Under the pieces are notes generated by a model that searched no databases, was not told where the DNA came from, and saw only the letters and a program-made list of their open reading frames with translations. The position numbers were made by a program, and so were the translations under genes. DNA of 64,000 nt from Heligmosomoides polygyrus polygyrus (lineage: Eukaryota > Nematoda > Chromadorea > Rhabditida > Heligmosomidae): NCBI GenBank assembly GCA_947396885.1, contig OX377204.1, positions 45,929,139 to 45,993,138 of the forward strand, read 5' to 3'. Below are positions 1-11,249 of this stretch, piece after piece (the stretch's first letter is position 1; each line of letters starts with the position of its first letter).

Positions 1-600
1 GGGCGGAAGGAACTTCGCCGTCGCCCTCCTCCGCTCCAAAATGGCAGATTGTGCTAAAGCAGTTTAGGCATCTGGAGAGCTGGGAGCACGTCACGTAAAG
101 TGCCTTCGGTGCTTAGCTCGTCCGCGCGGCCTTTAACTCGTCTCGTGTACCCGCAGCGATCGACCGAAATCTGAAAAAATCGTGTCACACATGCCCAACC
201 GGCATTTTCGCACCGCCGTGACCTTGCCAATTCGTAAGACGATTTGCTGTGCTTTGACGCTTTACTAGAGCGTTATACTGCCTACAGAATCCACACGTTC
301 CAGCAAGAAAGCTTGGAAGCTGACAGAGTTATCGCGCTCCGAACACGCCCGCGCGTGCAATTTAGCACAACAACGGTCTATATTCTCCGTGTCCTTGCTC
401 GCCCAGATAACATTTCTAGTAACATAGTAACACCGTTCAATTCAGCATGAAAAGCTCCATGAAACGATATCAAGTTCGACCAATTTCGGAAACATCGACT
501 TTCGATGACGTCGTCGACCGCCTGGCGCCGTCGTCGACCCGAAGTGCTGGACGGAACAAGGATCTCCGCTGCCATTCTGACGAAATGTTGGGCGATCGTA
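1..600 (-). repeat. TA-foldback family fragment, internal part, cut by the window edge
   Basis: The segment matches the 62,270-62,640 arm and, reversed, 60,960-61,100 of the complete foldback at 59,916-63,271. Shared blocks include the AAAATGGCAGATTGTGCTAA stretch, the AAAATCGTGTCACACATGCC stretch and the GAACACGCCCGCG stretch. Neither terminus is present, so this is an internal piece entering from the left edge. Short open frames on both strands here are repeat by-products. Confidence 0.75.
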
Positions 601-3050
601 GAATGCAAGCCCTTCAATGTACTTTCGCGTGGGCCTTCTTTCTTAGAGCGGTGAGCTCACTTCGCAAAGGCGGAAGGAAGGCGAGGACGTGGTCAATCTG
701 TGGTGTATTAGGTCTTATAATGGAGATGTTGGAAGGGCAAAGGAGATGAAAAATCACAGCGCCAGCCAGTCCAGAGATCATCGCTCCTTGGCAATAGACG
801 GGATACGCGAGCTGCTGAACGACGGTGTCCGACGAGTTGCGCATCGAAGAGGTTGCGCGCTGATGCTCCCATGTGCCGTGAACGTCGATGCGAAGGCCGC
901 GAAGTTGATCGAACACTATCTTCTGTAAAGACTGGTTTTCTCAGATGCAGTTGGTAGTAAAAGGGTTTCTCCTGCGTCCTGCAACTCCTACTGAGCTACA
1001 TTTTGGAAAGCTGCGATCACTTGTCCGAGCGTCCTAACACAAACAGGGGCAGCACTCATCATCTCCGCCACGCGTTGGTCCACACAGGAGGCATTCGCAG
1101 ATGATGGCATCGAAGGCTGCTGCTCAGGAGCAAGCTCAGGAACCTGACTTGCACTTGGTGTCTGGGCGTCCGGGCATCGAGGCGATGCGTATTCATCTCC
1201 ACGGCGTGGCCGGTTTTCCCTGTGACAGTCGGATTCCTCGCGGCGCCCTTGCTGGAAAGAGAAAGGCGTGGAGATGTTCAGCAGTTCGCGTCTCCCTTCG
1301 ATCACTCGTGGCGGTTCCGCGGAATTCCCCGCGCCATTGGGTGGCCGGACTTCACAAATGCATCAACTGCACAAGTTTTCAACCTGAGTGAGCGGCTCTC
1401 TCACATCCGCCGCATTTGTTGCATTTCATCCATCCCAAATTGGCGACCGGTCCATGTTCGGCCCGTACCTACGTCGATGTCGGGACTGTTGTAGACATCG
1501 GAAGGGAAAGACATGGCGCGCTAAAGCTCTACAAGTGCAAATAAGTGACCCAGATTAGTAAACATAATGCACAAGTACTACGAAAATAAGAGGTAAGAGG
1601 GTAGTTAAGTCAAGAAACTTTTCATGTGAACATTTATTTTAATTTTAAAGGCAACGCGAGCAAGTGAAGGCGAGGTTAAGGCTTAGAAGACTCTAGTATG
1701 AGATTACCAAATAGTTTAGAGATCCTTGCAGAGGTCTTTCATCTTTGTTAAAGCATATGGAAAGAAGACAAGGTAAAAACGTTAGGCTCGGGGATGGGGA
1801 GATTCAATTACTTCTTTGTCTTCGAAAAAACTCGATTAATCGGAAGTGACCTTGCTCAGTTCATCATTACATCACATTTGGGTGTTAAAGATGAGTTAGG
1901 TTTAGTTCAAGGGAAAGCGTTTTCGTGGGCTCCTTCAGCTTACATGGGGACCCAACCCTGAGTCGCATAGCGATGACTACAACTACTGCTATAAGCGGTA
2001 CACGTATTGGTGATCATTAAAAAAACAATAGTTGCAGGTCCTGGAGGTTGCAGGTCGAGTATGCATCTTGAATGAGAAGTAATGTTTGTGTTACGTTTTT
2101 AAAGTAAGTATTGGTCTCCCGAACAGTTGGAAGACCTATTCGAGATCTTAGCAGGGCTGGATCATTAGAAGAGCAAATTATTTCCGCTAGGTCCTCGAAT
2201 GGGTCCGCCACAGCAAACTCTTCCCAGAGAAGCAGGCATCGCGGCCCAGCAACCTCGTCCGGTAACACAACGAACGCCACACGCGCCCGTAAGCGAAACC
2301 TTTCCCTTGCGCTATGGCCACGCAATCCTGCACCGTATCGGATGGTCAACTCCAGTAGTGTCTGGAGGAGTACACGCGGTCGTGGGCAACAATCCGAGAG
2401 CTGAAATCATTTCTTCAGCTCCTACTCGAACACTTTTCACCGCCACTGTTACCTCAGCTGGTACTTTCCATAATAGCGATGAAGAAATATATTGTGGTGC
2501 TGAGCTAGCGAGTCCATGTCGAGCTCGGACTGCGTGGGGATGTACCAGTGTTCTCGCAGCTGCATTTGTTTCGGAAACCTAGAATTCCCGCATATGGTTT
2601 ATGGTTTTGGTCTCTATCGCTCCTATTTAACTAACCCAGTGACGCCCTCACAGCTGATTTGCTTGAGCAGGCTGGTCCGATCGGGTTTTGGTGTCCGTTA
2701 GCCACGTTGGAGAGCATCATGCACAGTTCTTTCTTGAGGAGAAAACTAAACGTATTCTATATGATCACCAATTCTTAAAAATACTACAACAATGAAATAA
2801 TGCACCCGTTAAGCTGACTTAGATAGGCTAAGCTGACCCGACCTAATACTTATTTTATTTATTAAACTTTTTTATTTTTTTATTAAACGGTATTCCAGCG
2901 TACCTTCGCACAAGTGATCCCTTGAAGTGCGTAGTGGACAGCACAATCCTTAGCAGCATCTGCCTGTGATTGCTCTCGAAGCCTGTTGACGACCAGTGGT
3001 TAGGAGTTCTGTAGCGTTGTAAGTCTTCACCGATGGCTTGGTCAAGGAGC
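601..3050. other. Unassigned region with weak open frames
   Basis: No gene was recognised over about 2.4 kb. A minus frame at 988-1,305 is rich in Pro, Ser, Gln and Arg, and a plus frame at 2,199-2,582 (Pro/Gln/Thr-rich N-terminus) overlaps two other open frames. None has convincing splice signals on both sides or a recognisable domain. The rest, including 1,400-2,000, is AT-richer sequence in which I see nothing specific. Confidence 0.3.
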
Positions 3051-3107
3051 ACCTAAACGGTGCTTGCTATGCTGTCACAACAATGTTTTGTTGCGATCAA
3101 AACTTCT

Positions 3108-3177
3108 AGCGCCAGGCGGGACTCGAACCCGCACCTCCCTCTGAACGAATACTCTACGCCGTTACACCACCGGCGCC
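3108..3177 (-). repeat. tRNA-derived SINE head
   Basis: On the minus strand this has a tRNA-like acceptor stem (GCGCCGG paired with CTGGCGC), an A-box TGGTGTAACGG and a perfect B-box GGTTCGAGTCC, but the anticodon arm does not pair. A related head lies at 43,786-43,856. Both are followed by GTTTTGATCGCAAC, which shows a SINE rather than a functional tRNA. A detached piece of the SINE body is at about 3,310-3,375. Confidence 0.6.
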
Positions 3178-3309
3178 GTTTGATCGAACGCAACATCCAC
3201 ACCTCGTGGGACCGATCAGCACTCACGCGTATCCGGGATGACCTGGCCGCTGATATCAAATATCGCTGATATCAGCATGGAACCAGTTTAGCTGATGGTC
3301 TTGACAGAA

Positions 3310-3375
3310 ACAATTCAAATCAGTTTCCTTAAGCCTCAAGTGGCTGGTATCGAGGTAGTAAGCTGTCACAAGTTA
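3310..3375 (-). repeat. SINE body fragment
   Basis: Reversed, this matches the 43,885-43,950 part of the plus-strand SINE (blocks around AGCCTCAAG and GTAAGCTGT). It lies on the wrong side of the 3,108 head to be its own tail, so it is a second fragment or a rearranged copy. Confidence 0.5.
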
Positions 3376-3379
3376 ATAG

Positions 3380-4138
3380 ACAGGTGCCCAGAGTGAAAAC
3401 AGCTTACATGGAGTTTAAACAAGAACAGCCACGGTGACAACTCGAACCAGTGGTGCTTTAGCGCTGTAGCCAGGCGAGGCAAGATCGAGATGCCCACTTC
3501 CTGCTTGTGCGACCTCTGCAGTGTCACGACGAGAATCCAGTATGAGAGCGGCCACGCTAGCAACGAGATTTGGGCACTATCCACTGACTCCTATCAAGGG
3601 AACCACGAAGTTCATCATCTGAAATGGGCACGCTCCAGCGGAGTTGAAGAGGAGAAGATTAATGACGGAGAGCTTATCTCGCTTTTTCATGATCGCACAC
3701 TCAACTAAGAAAGAGAACATTAAGTAACTCACTAAACCGTAGGAGATATCGCGAGTTTACCGTATTTTTCTCAACACGCTCAGTTGTTATAGAGAGCAAG
3801 TCGTCCATCCCGGCAAGGAGAGCTCGCGTGGCGCCATGACGGAAGAAGAGGAAGTTCGCGAAGTACACCAGCTTCTCCTTCCTCGCTAAATCATGTAGAC
3901 ATCTCTTAGCGATATACATGATGGAAGGCGCCCTATATGAACAGCTACCACACAGATTGAAGCCACACGACGAGCTGGACTGCAGTTCTTGGCTTTCCGT
4001 CTCCGAATGCCGAACTCTGGCCGATGAGTAGGAAGCTTTACAGGTGTCCTAGTCCGGCGATGTCGACGGCGTCGTATCGGAAGGTAGCGGTGGGACGGAA
4101 GGAAACCTTCCTTTAAAACACAACAATTGCACGTATCC
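3380..4138. other. Region without a recognisable gene
   Basis: Several 60-80 codon open frames occur on both strands, none with recognisable domains or paired splice signals. Nothing else is seen here. Confidence 0.3.
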
Positions 4139-4139
4139 C

Positions 4140-4391
4140 TTAATCTAAAAATGCAAAACTCCTACTTTTCCTAACTGAATATCTCGAGCGCTTTGCAGGC
4201 GGCTCCATCGGCTCCTTTGATCTTCGCTCTCTCTTTAATAAGTTGCTGTTATTTACTATACGTTCCACAAAACGTGGCAAAAGATATAACAAACCACACA
4301 AATGCAACATATATAGCATGACGTCCAACAAGCGTTCGTGCCAGGAGTCAAAACTAGGACCGGAATCGAACAAGCGTTTATACCAGAACAC
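4140..4391 (-). CDS. Possible basic C-terminal exon, unrecognised
   Basis: A minus-strand frame whose last 30 or so codons are basic and look coding (KRERRSKEPMEPPAKRSRYS), ending at a stop. The upstream part is hydrophobic and may be intronic. It lies just downstream, on the same strand, of the leucine-rich-repeat-like exons at 4,529-5,399 and could be the end of that gene or another one. No family is assigned. Confidence 0.2.
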   Translation of the reverse strand: MFWYKRLFDSGPSFDSWHERLLDVMLYMLHLCGLLYLLPRFVERIVNNSNLLKRERRSKEPMEPPAKRSRYSVRKSRSFAFLD

Positions 4392-4528
4392 GCTAACCTA
4401 ATCGATAAATAATTAAAAGCTGTCCAACTATGAAATGCAAGAGTAGGCGAAGGGTCGCCGTGTTAGAGGAAGAAGTCGTCGGAGTAGTCGTCCCAGTCGT
4501 CAACGTCGTCAGACGACTCTCCACTCTC

Positions 4529-5399
4529 CTAAATTTCTGCTAATTGTCTTCTATCCCTCGTAATAACCAGGCAACTACCTCTAACCATTTGGTTCTCTCT
4601 CACTGAGGTACACCCTTCCTCGTCAGCTCTTGCGGTTGGAGCCGCATCCTGCGTTCCCATGATCTGCTCCAGTTTGACACCGTTCACGTACTTCAATGAG
4701 GGCAATAGGCGCGAAAGAATTTTTCGCTCTTGAAACATTCAACCTTGTTGCAATGTTTCCGTTTGCTTTGGCCTTCCACGCTTATGAAATCCCACCTATA
4801 GCCCCACTCATCCTCGTCGATCCTCGCGCAGTGTTCAAGCTTATTTTCCTCGTAGCTCTTCCCGTTCCGCTCCACCGAAATCCTGCTTGGAAGACTGTAA
4901 GTAAACCGCTACAAGCAACGGCTAGAAAACATCTGTCCCCACTTGTTCCTCTTCATGTCGAGATGCTCCACGAGCGGGAACCTTATCTTAAGAAGTTGCC
5001 ACGGTTTCACAAACTTGTTCTCCCGTAGACAGAGGTACTTCACCATGCAGTTGATCTCAGGCACTTTGAAGAAGTCGCGGTCAGTCAGCTCGCTGAAGAA
5101 CTGAATACATATCATGCGGATGGGTGACTGTTACGAACATCTTACAACGGCTTCATGAATCCCACCTCTAGGATGTGATATACGAAAATCTGCTTAAACA
5201 GAGTCTTCGCATCACGCTTTCGACCGCTGAAGTCGATATCCATGAATCTACAGAGCGGGTCCTCCGCGGAGCTAACCAGCCTCAGTATCATCCCGACAGT
5301 GGCCTTGCGACTGTAGAAATAACCGTTGAGAACTGCCGTTGCCCGTTGTGGAGAGGTCATGTGGAGCCACACGACGAGCAGAAACCCATTCCGAACTTC
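4529..5399 (-). CDS. Probable leucine-rich-repeat protein, partial, spliced
   Basis: Three minus-strand exons can be proposed. The first (5,399 down to 5,146) ends in ...GFMKP and meets a GTAAGA donor. A 53-nt intron ends in TTCTTCAG at 5,093, and the second exon (5,092-4,920) continues in frame with ELTDRDFFKVPEINCMVKYL and LVEHLDMKRNKW, which have leucine-rich-repeat spacing. A weaker intron (GTTGCT to TTTCAAG, 4,919-4,729) joins in phase to a third exon starting RKILSRLLPSLKYVNG, like a repeat cap, and ending at a stop near 4,529. The first intron is well supported by size, consensus and phase; the second is not, and another open frame lies inside it. The start is not identified: the frame opens just after a tandem repeat array. 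The leucine-rich-repeat call is from spacing only, and no specific protein is recognised. Confidence 0.45.
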
Positions 5400-5860
5400 T
5401 TAGCCACTTCCAGAAATTGAAATAGTTACGAAAAAGGCTCCTCCTTCACCTTCGGAACCCTACCACCGGATACTCGATGAGGCGGAGTCACGGGAGCAAA
5501 AAATCAACCGGAACTTCTTAGTCAGGACAAGGAATCAAAAAATGGCTCCTCTCTCATGTTCAAAGCGACATGAAAGCTGAAGAGGAGCCATACGAGGAGC
5601 AACAAGATCAATAGGAACTTGTTGTCAAGGACTTCAAATGAAAACGTTTCAAAAGGCTTCTCTTCTACCTTTGGAGCAAATTGAGAGAGCATGTGGAGCC
5701 ATAGGAAAAGCAACAACATCAATCGGAACTTCTTATCGAGGACCAAAAATAAAAAAAAAATTAAAACGCCTCCTCCTCCACCTTTATCGCAAACCCTAAC
5801 ACCCGAATGAGGTGGAGGTACGGGAGCAAAAAACCACTTCGAACTTCTTAAAAATCCTCT
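5390..5860 (-). repeat. Degenerate tandem array, about 115-bp unit, five copies
   Basis: The anchor CGGAACTTCTTA or close variants recurs near 5,393, 5,510, 5,609, 5,722 and 5,839, a spacing of roughly 100-117 bp. Between anchors are repeated CTCCTCC and GGAGC blocks. On the minus strand each unit encodes a similar hydrophobic stretch after (V/L)xxKF, the last being fused to the first leucine-rich-repeat exon. Confidence 0.55.
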
Positions 5861-6300
5861 ACCTCACTACCCCGTCCCATCAAACTGCTCAACTTTCACC
5901 TCCGCCGGTCGCATCACCTCAGCTTCTACGGGTTCGCTCTCCGGCTTCCAGTCACTTCGATCTGTCCTTGCGGAAGATGAACCCGGAGCTGGAACAGGAT
6001 AGGAAACGCGAGGGAAACCTCAAAAAATCTGGGAAACCACCGCACGGGCTCCCATCACACCGGGATGCTGCTTCTTGCCAGCCGCCGTGACGACTGATTT
6101 CTTTTACTGTACTGAGCCGTAAATCGCCTCAGAGTGATTGTTCCAGAGTCATGGCCGACGAAAACCCTTCCGACCTCTCGAATTCAAAAAAATTGAGGTC
6201 AGCTCTGCCCGCAAGCCTATTTTGGAGGCGCCGACTGCCGGAAAAGCGAGCAATGACGCTTAGAAAGCGCTGCACGTCATGGCAGGGTTCAATCAAAAGG
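5861..6300. other. Region with weak open frame
   Basis: A plus frame at 5,812-6,090 has a Pro/Ser-rich start and basic end but no recognisable domain. Otherwise nothing specific is seen. Confidence 0.25.
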
Positions 6301-7200
6301 AACTACGCCTCAGATCATTTCTAGAAACTCATGTACCAACAAAAACATAAAATATCGCCTCCAAAACGCTAGTTTCAGCTCCATTTTGAAGAAGTTAATC
6401 AACTGCTCGACAAGATGACCTCAAAAAATCGACTGACTGCTTCTGAATGGAGCTGTCTAACGAAAAAGGCGCCAGGCGGTTGAGTGGGGCACCTTATGTA
6501 CTCCTCACACTAGTTTTCGTTTCGAACTTCGAAACGAAAACTAAAGAATCGAAACTAACAAAGATTTAGTGATTTAGGAGCTCTCTTTTCACTCATGAGC
6601 TCATGGCAGAACCTCGGGGCAACCTTTCCAAACTCCAAAACCCGCACACATGTTTCAAAACAGCTTGCAAATTTCACATGTAGCGAGCATCGACAAAAAT
6701 CCGAACCTACAAACAATCTACAACATGGAATTGTCGTCCCAAAACCAACACGAGCTTCTAAAACGGCCAAATGAGGCTGCCTACGGAAAAATACACCAAG
6801 AGGGTGAGGGGAGATGTCACTTTATAGGGCTTTTCTCTCCACTGCCAAAGAAGTCTTCACTTCGAAAAAGAACCGGAAGGTTCTTCTCGACGTCAGAAGT
6901 AAAGAATCGAAACAAACAAAGAATAAATCATTTACAAGTTCTTCATCTACTCATGTACCTACAAAAACCTCGGAGGAACCTCTTCCAACTTCAAAACCTC
7001 TTCAACAGCTCACAAGGTTGACAAGCCCTAACAGAAGCCATTTCAAAAAGCGCACACATCTTTAAAAACAACTTGCACATTTCATATGTAGCGAGCATCA
7101 AAACAATATCGAACCTTCGAACAATCGGTAATATTAAAATACGGTTTCAAAAACAATCAAAAACAACACGACCTTCTAGAACAGCATTTTATAGGCAAAG
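6300..7200 (+). repeat. Degenerate direct repeats, about 380-400 bp
   Basis: Block 6,541-6,770 recurs at about 6,901-7,185. Shared stretches include AAAGAATCGAAAC, CTCATG near CCTCGG and ATGTAGCGAGCATC. A weaker third copy begins near 6,310. The 83-codon plus frame at 6,814-7,065 lies inside the array and is doubtful as a gene. Confidence 0.5.
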
Positions 7201-7595
7201 CCTCACTTGGAAGTGGGACCTTGACTTTTAAACGGCCCTTCTACAACGCCCCAGCCCCGAAAAAGCACAATCGTGCCAAAACACGGCTCCTCGGCGTCCT
7301 TTCCAATGCTCGGGAATTCGAAGGTGTCGTACTGTAGCACGATTAGTCATCGGATTAAAGACGCTTCCGCAGCGTCTCCACACTAAACCCCCCTTTTTGG
7401 CGACGGCTAACTCCTCTACTGAAGTGAGTCGAGGAACGCCGCACAAGCTTTTTAATCTCCTGCCATTTCCACAATTACAGTATCTAGGCTCCGCCTCCAC
7501 TTACGATTCTCTACAAGCGCGCAATCGTCGCGTTTCGTAAATAGTATACGTAACAGGCCTCGCCCTCCGGCGCTACACGCGCACGGTTGTCAGAG

Positions 7596-7950
7596 AATGT
7601 ACGGCGCTGAGTGCTGGCCTGCAACGAAGCAAATAGAGGTCTGCCCGGTGTAATGGAAACGAAAATGCTTCGCTCCAATTGCTGACAAGTTACGTGAAGC
7701 TCGCCTTCGGTGGTATGGCCACGCTCTTTGAGCTAGTGGTGACACTGTTCGGAAGATTGGCCCTAACATAGATGTGCCCGGAAAACGGATCAAAGGACGG
7801 TCAAACAGCGTGGACTTGATATGTTGCATGTGGACCTGAAGGTAATCCTGGTATCCATAAAGATCAAGCACTTTATCACGTAAAGTGGCATCACCATACC
7901 AGAAGCCTCGAAGCGGGACAAACGCTGAAGAAGAAGAAAAAGAAGAAAAG
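7596..7950 (+). mobile_element. RTE non-LTR element, 3' end fragment
   Basis: It starts with the TGTACGGCGCTGAGTG block also at 46,981 in the large RTE element and ends with GCGGGACAAACGCTGAAGAA followed by a GAA-rich tail, matching 47,376-47,399. It covers the C-terminal coding region beyond reverse transcriptase, with frameshifts. This is a typical 5'-truncated insertion. Confidence 0.75.
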
Positions 7951-8720
7951 TCGAGCGATCTACCAATACCGATTACTTTCACTTAAGTTTCAGCAGATTA
8001 AGCATCTTGGATTTATACTCTCACAATGTGCTCCTCACAACGGAGTTGAGAACGTGTACTTCGGAGAATAAGTCGCGTACGTGCGGTAGAGGGTGTCTAG
8101 GTCCCATAGGAGCAGTTTTGCAGATTCTACCCTATTGTATCCCGCTATACTATCCTATATAGTGAAGCCAGTTTTTTTACTGTAATAAAGTAAGAAGACT
8201 TGAAGAAGAAAACAACACGGACTGAGTGTTCTATACTCAAGGCTTGGGGGCGAAGCTCCCAAATCAGACGTTTGGTGGCCGCTAGGCCGCGGAATATCTG
8301 GTAATGAATATCATAAACGAGACCATTAGGGATAATTGCGTGTGTATTGAAATAGTAGGGAAGATGACTACGTAATGACCAATACGAATAAGAAATGAGC
8401 CCTCCATCTTGCTAAGTTAAGGTGCAAGCGATTGCACGCGGAAGGATTGGGATACGATTAAAGCCTCTTCGTGTTTCACAGTACATAACACATATTCATC
8501 TTCGTCTTTAATTTGTTAAAGTAGATTTCGGTTCAGTTGTGGTGAAATTCCCTTGTAAGTTGCTTGAGCTTTAACGTGTTTGGTTGTTTGTGAATCGGGA
8601 AGAATTTTTTATTGCCGGTGTTGTCGTGCTCAAGTTATAAGTAAAGAACATTCGCTTAGCTAACCATAAGAATCGCTATTTATTTCAGACGATAGGAGGC
8701 GTTCTTCGCTGCTTCCTCAA
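7951..8720. other. Region without a gene
   Basis: AT-rich sequence after the RTE tail. An AATAAAG stretch at about 8,183 is of unknown meaning. No open frame or repeat structure is supported. Confidence 0.3.
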
Positions 8721-8725
8721 AACTG

Positions 8726-9250
8726 TTATTCAGAGCGGCTCTTAAATGTGGATTCGCGGCTCCTCGAGCGAGTTCTCAGCGTTTTCTTTGAAGTAACTCT
8801 CTCGTTCTCCTTACTCCGTGTCACCTCTACTGTCCTTGTAGCTCCCTTCGAAATCACCGATTTCTGCGTCTTCTCCTTTTCAAGCGTTCTCTGAGTTCCC
8901 GAACACACGATCCTGCTGGCTCGTGCGCTTCCTTGAGTCAAGGTGCTCTGCTTGGAAAGCGACCCAGATGCAGGAGTGGCGTCGACGGTGGAGTGCATTA
9001 CATCGCTCAGCCCCTTCTTAGTAAGAAGCCTCGAAGTTTCTGTGCTAAGCCGTGTGAGCTCACTCTTTAGTAGATCGGGCCTATGGGTCAATGCCTCATG
9101 CTTGCCTTCTTGATGCGTACCCATAGCTAATTTTCCTGTGAATTTTCCCACATGTTTTTCGGACTTCTGCACTGAGTCCGGGCGTGCAGCAAGCGTTTCC
9201 TGCTTGGGCTTCTCATCCTTCTTCACCTTTCTGTCTCTTCTCGACGCTCT
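8726..9250 (-). CDS. Hypothetical basic Ser/Lys/Arg/Thr-rich protein, terminal exon
   Basis: The longest plausible host coding stretch here: about 174 codons on the minus strand, strongly enriched in Ser, Thr, Lys and Arg, with no membrane segment and an Arg/Ser-rich C-terminus (TLRTRSRSRESTFKSRSE). A likely acceptor (TTAATTACAG) lies at 9,251-9,260 after a pyrimidine-rich tract, so I read it as a last exon; codons upstream of it are probably intronic. Upstream exons were not found. The composition suggests a disordered, perhaps nuclear protein, but no family is recognised and composition alone does not give a function. Confidence 0.45.
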   Translation of the reverse strand, partial: RASRRDRKVKKDEKPKQETLAARPDSVQKSEKHVGKFTGKLAMGTHQEGKHEALTHRPDLLKSELTRLSTETSRLLTKKGLSDVMHSTVDATPASGSLSKQSTLTQGSARASRIVCSGTQRTLEKEKTQKSVISKGATRTVEVTRSKENERVTSKKTLRTRSRSRESTFKSRSE

Positions 9251-9299
9251 GTAATTAAAGTATTGGAAAAGCGTCCGACGGCGTAGTGTGCGGACAAAC

Positions 9300-10150
9300 A
9301 ACTCTTAATTATTTGGCCCATAAGTTTGGCAAGATCGTTCCCATACATGACTTATTTCCTGAAACTAACTACGAGAGATAATTCCTGTCACAAAGACCTC
9401 TTGCCTACACTTTTGTTCGTGTTTGACAGAGTCTTCAAAAACCTTTTCTCGTCACCTGTAATCCCAAGCTTTTTCAGAAATAGAATTCCGAATTCTCATC
9501 AAGTAGGCATATCACGTGGCTCTTGTTTTCATCTTCTTAAACGCTATCAGCCAAAAGGTGATGGAAGTATTTATGTAACTGCAGTAAAATAATTGATTTA
9601 CGGAGTAAGACCCACTTCTTCTTCTTCGAGACGTCCTGAAATTGTCTTGTTTATGCAGCCTTAAATACACCGTAAAGGGGGATAGGATGACGAATACAGT
9701 GTGCGCATTAATTACGAGCCTCAAACAACTGAAGTGCCATAGTATCTCAAGCAATAAAAACGTAAAAAACACTTCACAATCTTTACTAAGGTTTTAACAA
9801 TCAAAAATTACAGTCTCCATTCAAAGTGTCCTCTTGTTGCGCGTATCTAGCTTCTCACAAGGGAGACCCATGAACTTCACCAAAAGATTCTCAACGTGGC
9901 CTATATGTTCTTGTAGAGCATCGTACGAGGATCACATAACTGTGTTTCGTTTTGCTACTGGCCGCTGTGTGGTCCGAAAATGGCAAAAAATGGTACCGCT
10001 GCAGGGCGGGCTAACAAGGCAAAAGTGATACCTGCAGTGGCCTTGTCGTGCTCTGAACTTAACTTATAAAAGGTTTGGAGCTCAAATTAAAGTTTGGTTA
10101 TAGTAATATGATAATTTACAAATATGCAGAGTGCATTCAAGTGATTCATT
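9300..10150. other. Region without a supported gene
   Basis: AT-rich sequence upstream of the 8,726-9,250 exon on its strand. It may hold earlier exons or the promoter, but no splice-consistent exon stands out. Confidence 0.25.
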
Positions 10151-10164
10151 CGCATCGATGGCGG

Positions 10165-10490
10165 CAGCGATTGCAAGACCGAGTGGATAACGATGCGTAT
10201 TTTTGGAAGGGGGACGAGGGTTCGATTCCGGGTGGTTGGAGGATTTGCTAGGTGGTCTGCTCCCACGTTTTCAAAACAGGAGTACATTCTGGCTTCGGTA
10301 GGATACCGTGTTATTGGATAGCGGTGAATAAGGTTGACGAGCTCATGACAACCGATTTCGTCCTGACTTCGCATATGGGAATTATTTAAGCCGCCGACCA
10401 CGAATCTGCCATCTTTTTCTAAATCTTCAGTTTTTTGCACTACTTCGAATCTCAAAGTCGACGGATTTAGTCGCCCACATCTGGTGTAAC
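10165..10490 (+). repeat. Probable tRNA-derived SINE-like unit
   Basis: An A-box-like TGGATAACGATGCG is followed about 35 bp later by a B-box GGGTTCGATTCCGG, then a body of about 250 bp. The 136-codon minus frame spanning this unit (10,087-10,497) is probably a by-product. The assignment rests on the internal promoter boxes only. Confidence 0.4.
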
Positions 10491-10522
10491 CTACCAACCG
10501 AAATTTTGAAAATAAATATTAT

Positions 10523-10560
10523 ATCTGTGATCAGCACCCCGAATAACCCCTCCCCCATAA
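10523..10560 (-). repeat. GTGCTGATCACGAATC motif copy
   Basis: A reversed copy of a dispersed motif of about 40 bp (GTGATCAGCACCCC then ATAACCCC) also seen near 12,748, 13,009, 13,143, 25,903, 26,025, 26,163, 39,720, 61,722 and 62,020. Confidence 0.55.
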
Positions 10561-10839
10561 GGTTATTCTGCGTGTACTCCTTTACTAACACATACCTATC
10601 GTAACCTTCTGTAATCTATCGCTTCATCGGAATTAATTGCCAGATTGGTGATCTGCATTACAAATAACCCTACAGATGAATTTCGGACGACATTTTTTCC
10701 GACCTCTAGGGTCGAGAAAGTGAATGCAAATGGTGAGGAAGAAATACACAGACCTATCACACAAGGAGGATAAACTGTACTTGGTAATAGTTAGCTGAAA
10801 TAGTGAAAGTGTCCAGGATAAGGATAAAGGATAAAGGAC

Positions 10840-11113
10840 GGCGTTACTCAATCCCTTCTGGGATGCGCCAGCGCATTCTACTTCTACGGGATGTCGTGGA
10901 GGCGACATGAATGCGTATTTGGCCATACAATGACTTGCGGTGGCCAGTCGACGAACAAGTCAACGCTCTATCCTTCCCAGACAAGTCTGGTACCAATTCA
11001 CCGACCCCGGAGGGAGGGAAGGCTTGGTTGGCCTGGGCGGGAAATCCGAACCAATAACCTGGTATCGGGTGCATGCGACAGTCGCGCCTCCTCCGACTGC
11101 GCTACACGCGCCC
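10840..11113 (-). repeat. tRNA-derived SINE, about 270 bp
   Basis: On the minus strand an A-box TGTAGCGCAGTCGG and a B-box-like GGTTCGGATTT sit at the start, followed by a body passing through GGTCGGTGAATTGG and GTCGACTGGCCACCGCAAG and ending near AGAAGGGATTGAG. Three frames stay partly open across it but have no gene features. A weakly similar piece lies near 28,600. Confidence 0.55.
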
Positions 11114-11249
11114 AAAGTGTCCAGAAGAACAAAAAATAAAGAAGAATAAAAAAAGATCCATAAAGAAATCCGAAGGACGATGAGCATGTATTGATGATCG
11201 GTCAAGTGACTATCGTGTTTGCAAATAAAGTGAGAGCATGAAACGCTTC

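Noticed and set aside
1100..1450. gag-like zinc knuckle near the minus frame at 988-1,305
   Set aside because: One CNKCGG-like piece in a different frame; the spacing does not fit a CCHC knuckle.
3108..3177. Functional tRNA gene
   Set aside because: A- and B-boxes and the acceptor stem are good, but the anticodon arm does not pair and a SINE-like tail shared with 43,786 follows.
10087..10497. 136-codon minus frame
   Set aside because: It is antisense to a SINE-like unit with pol III boxes.
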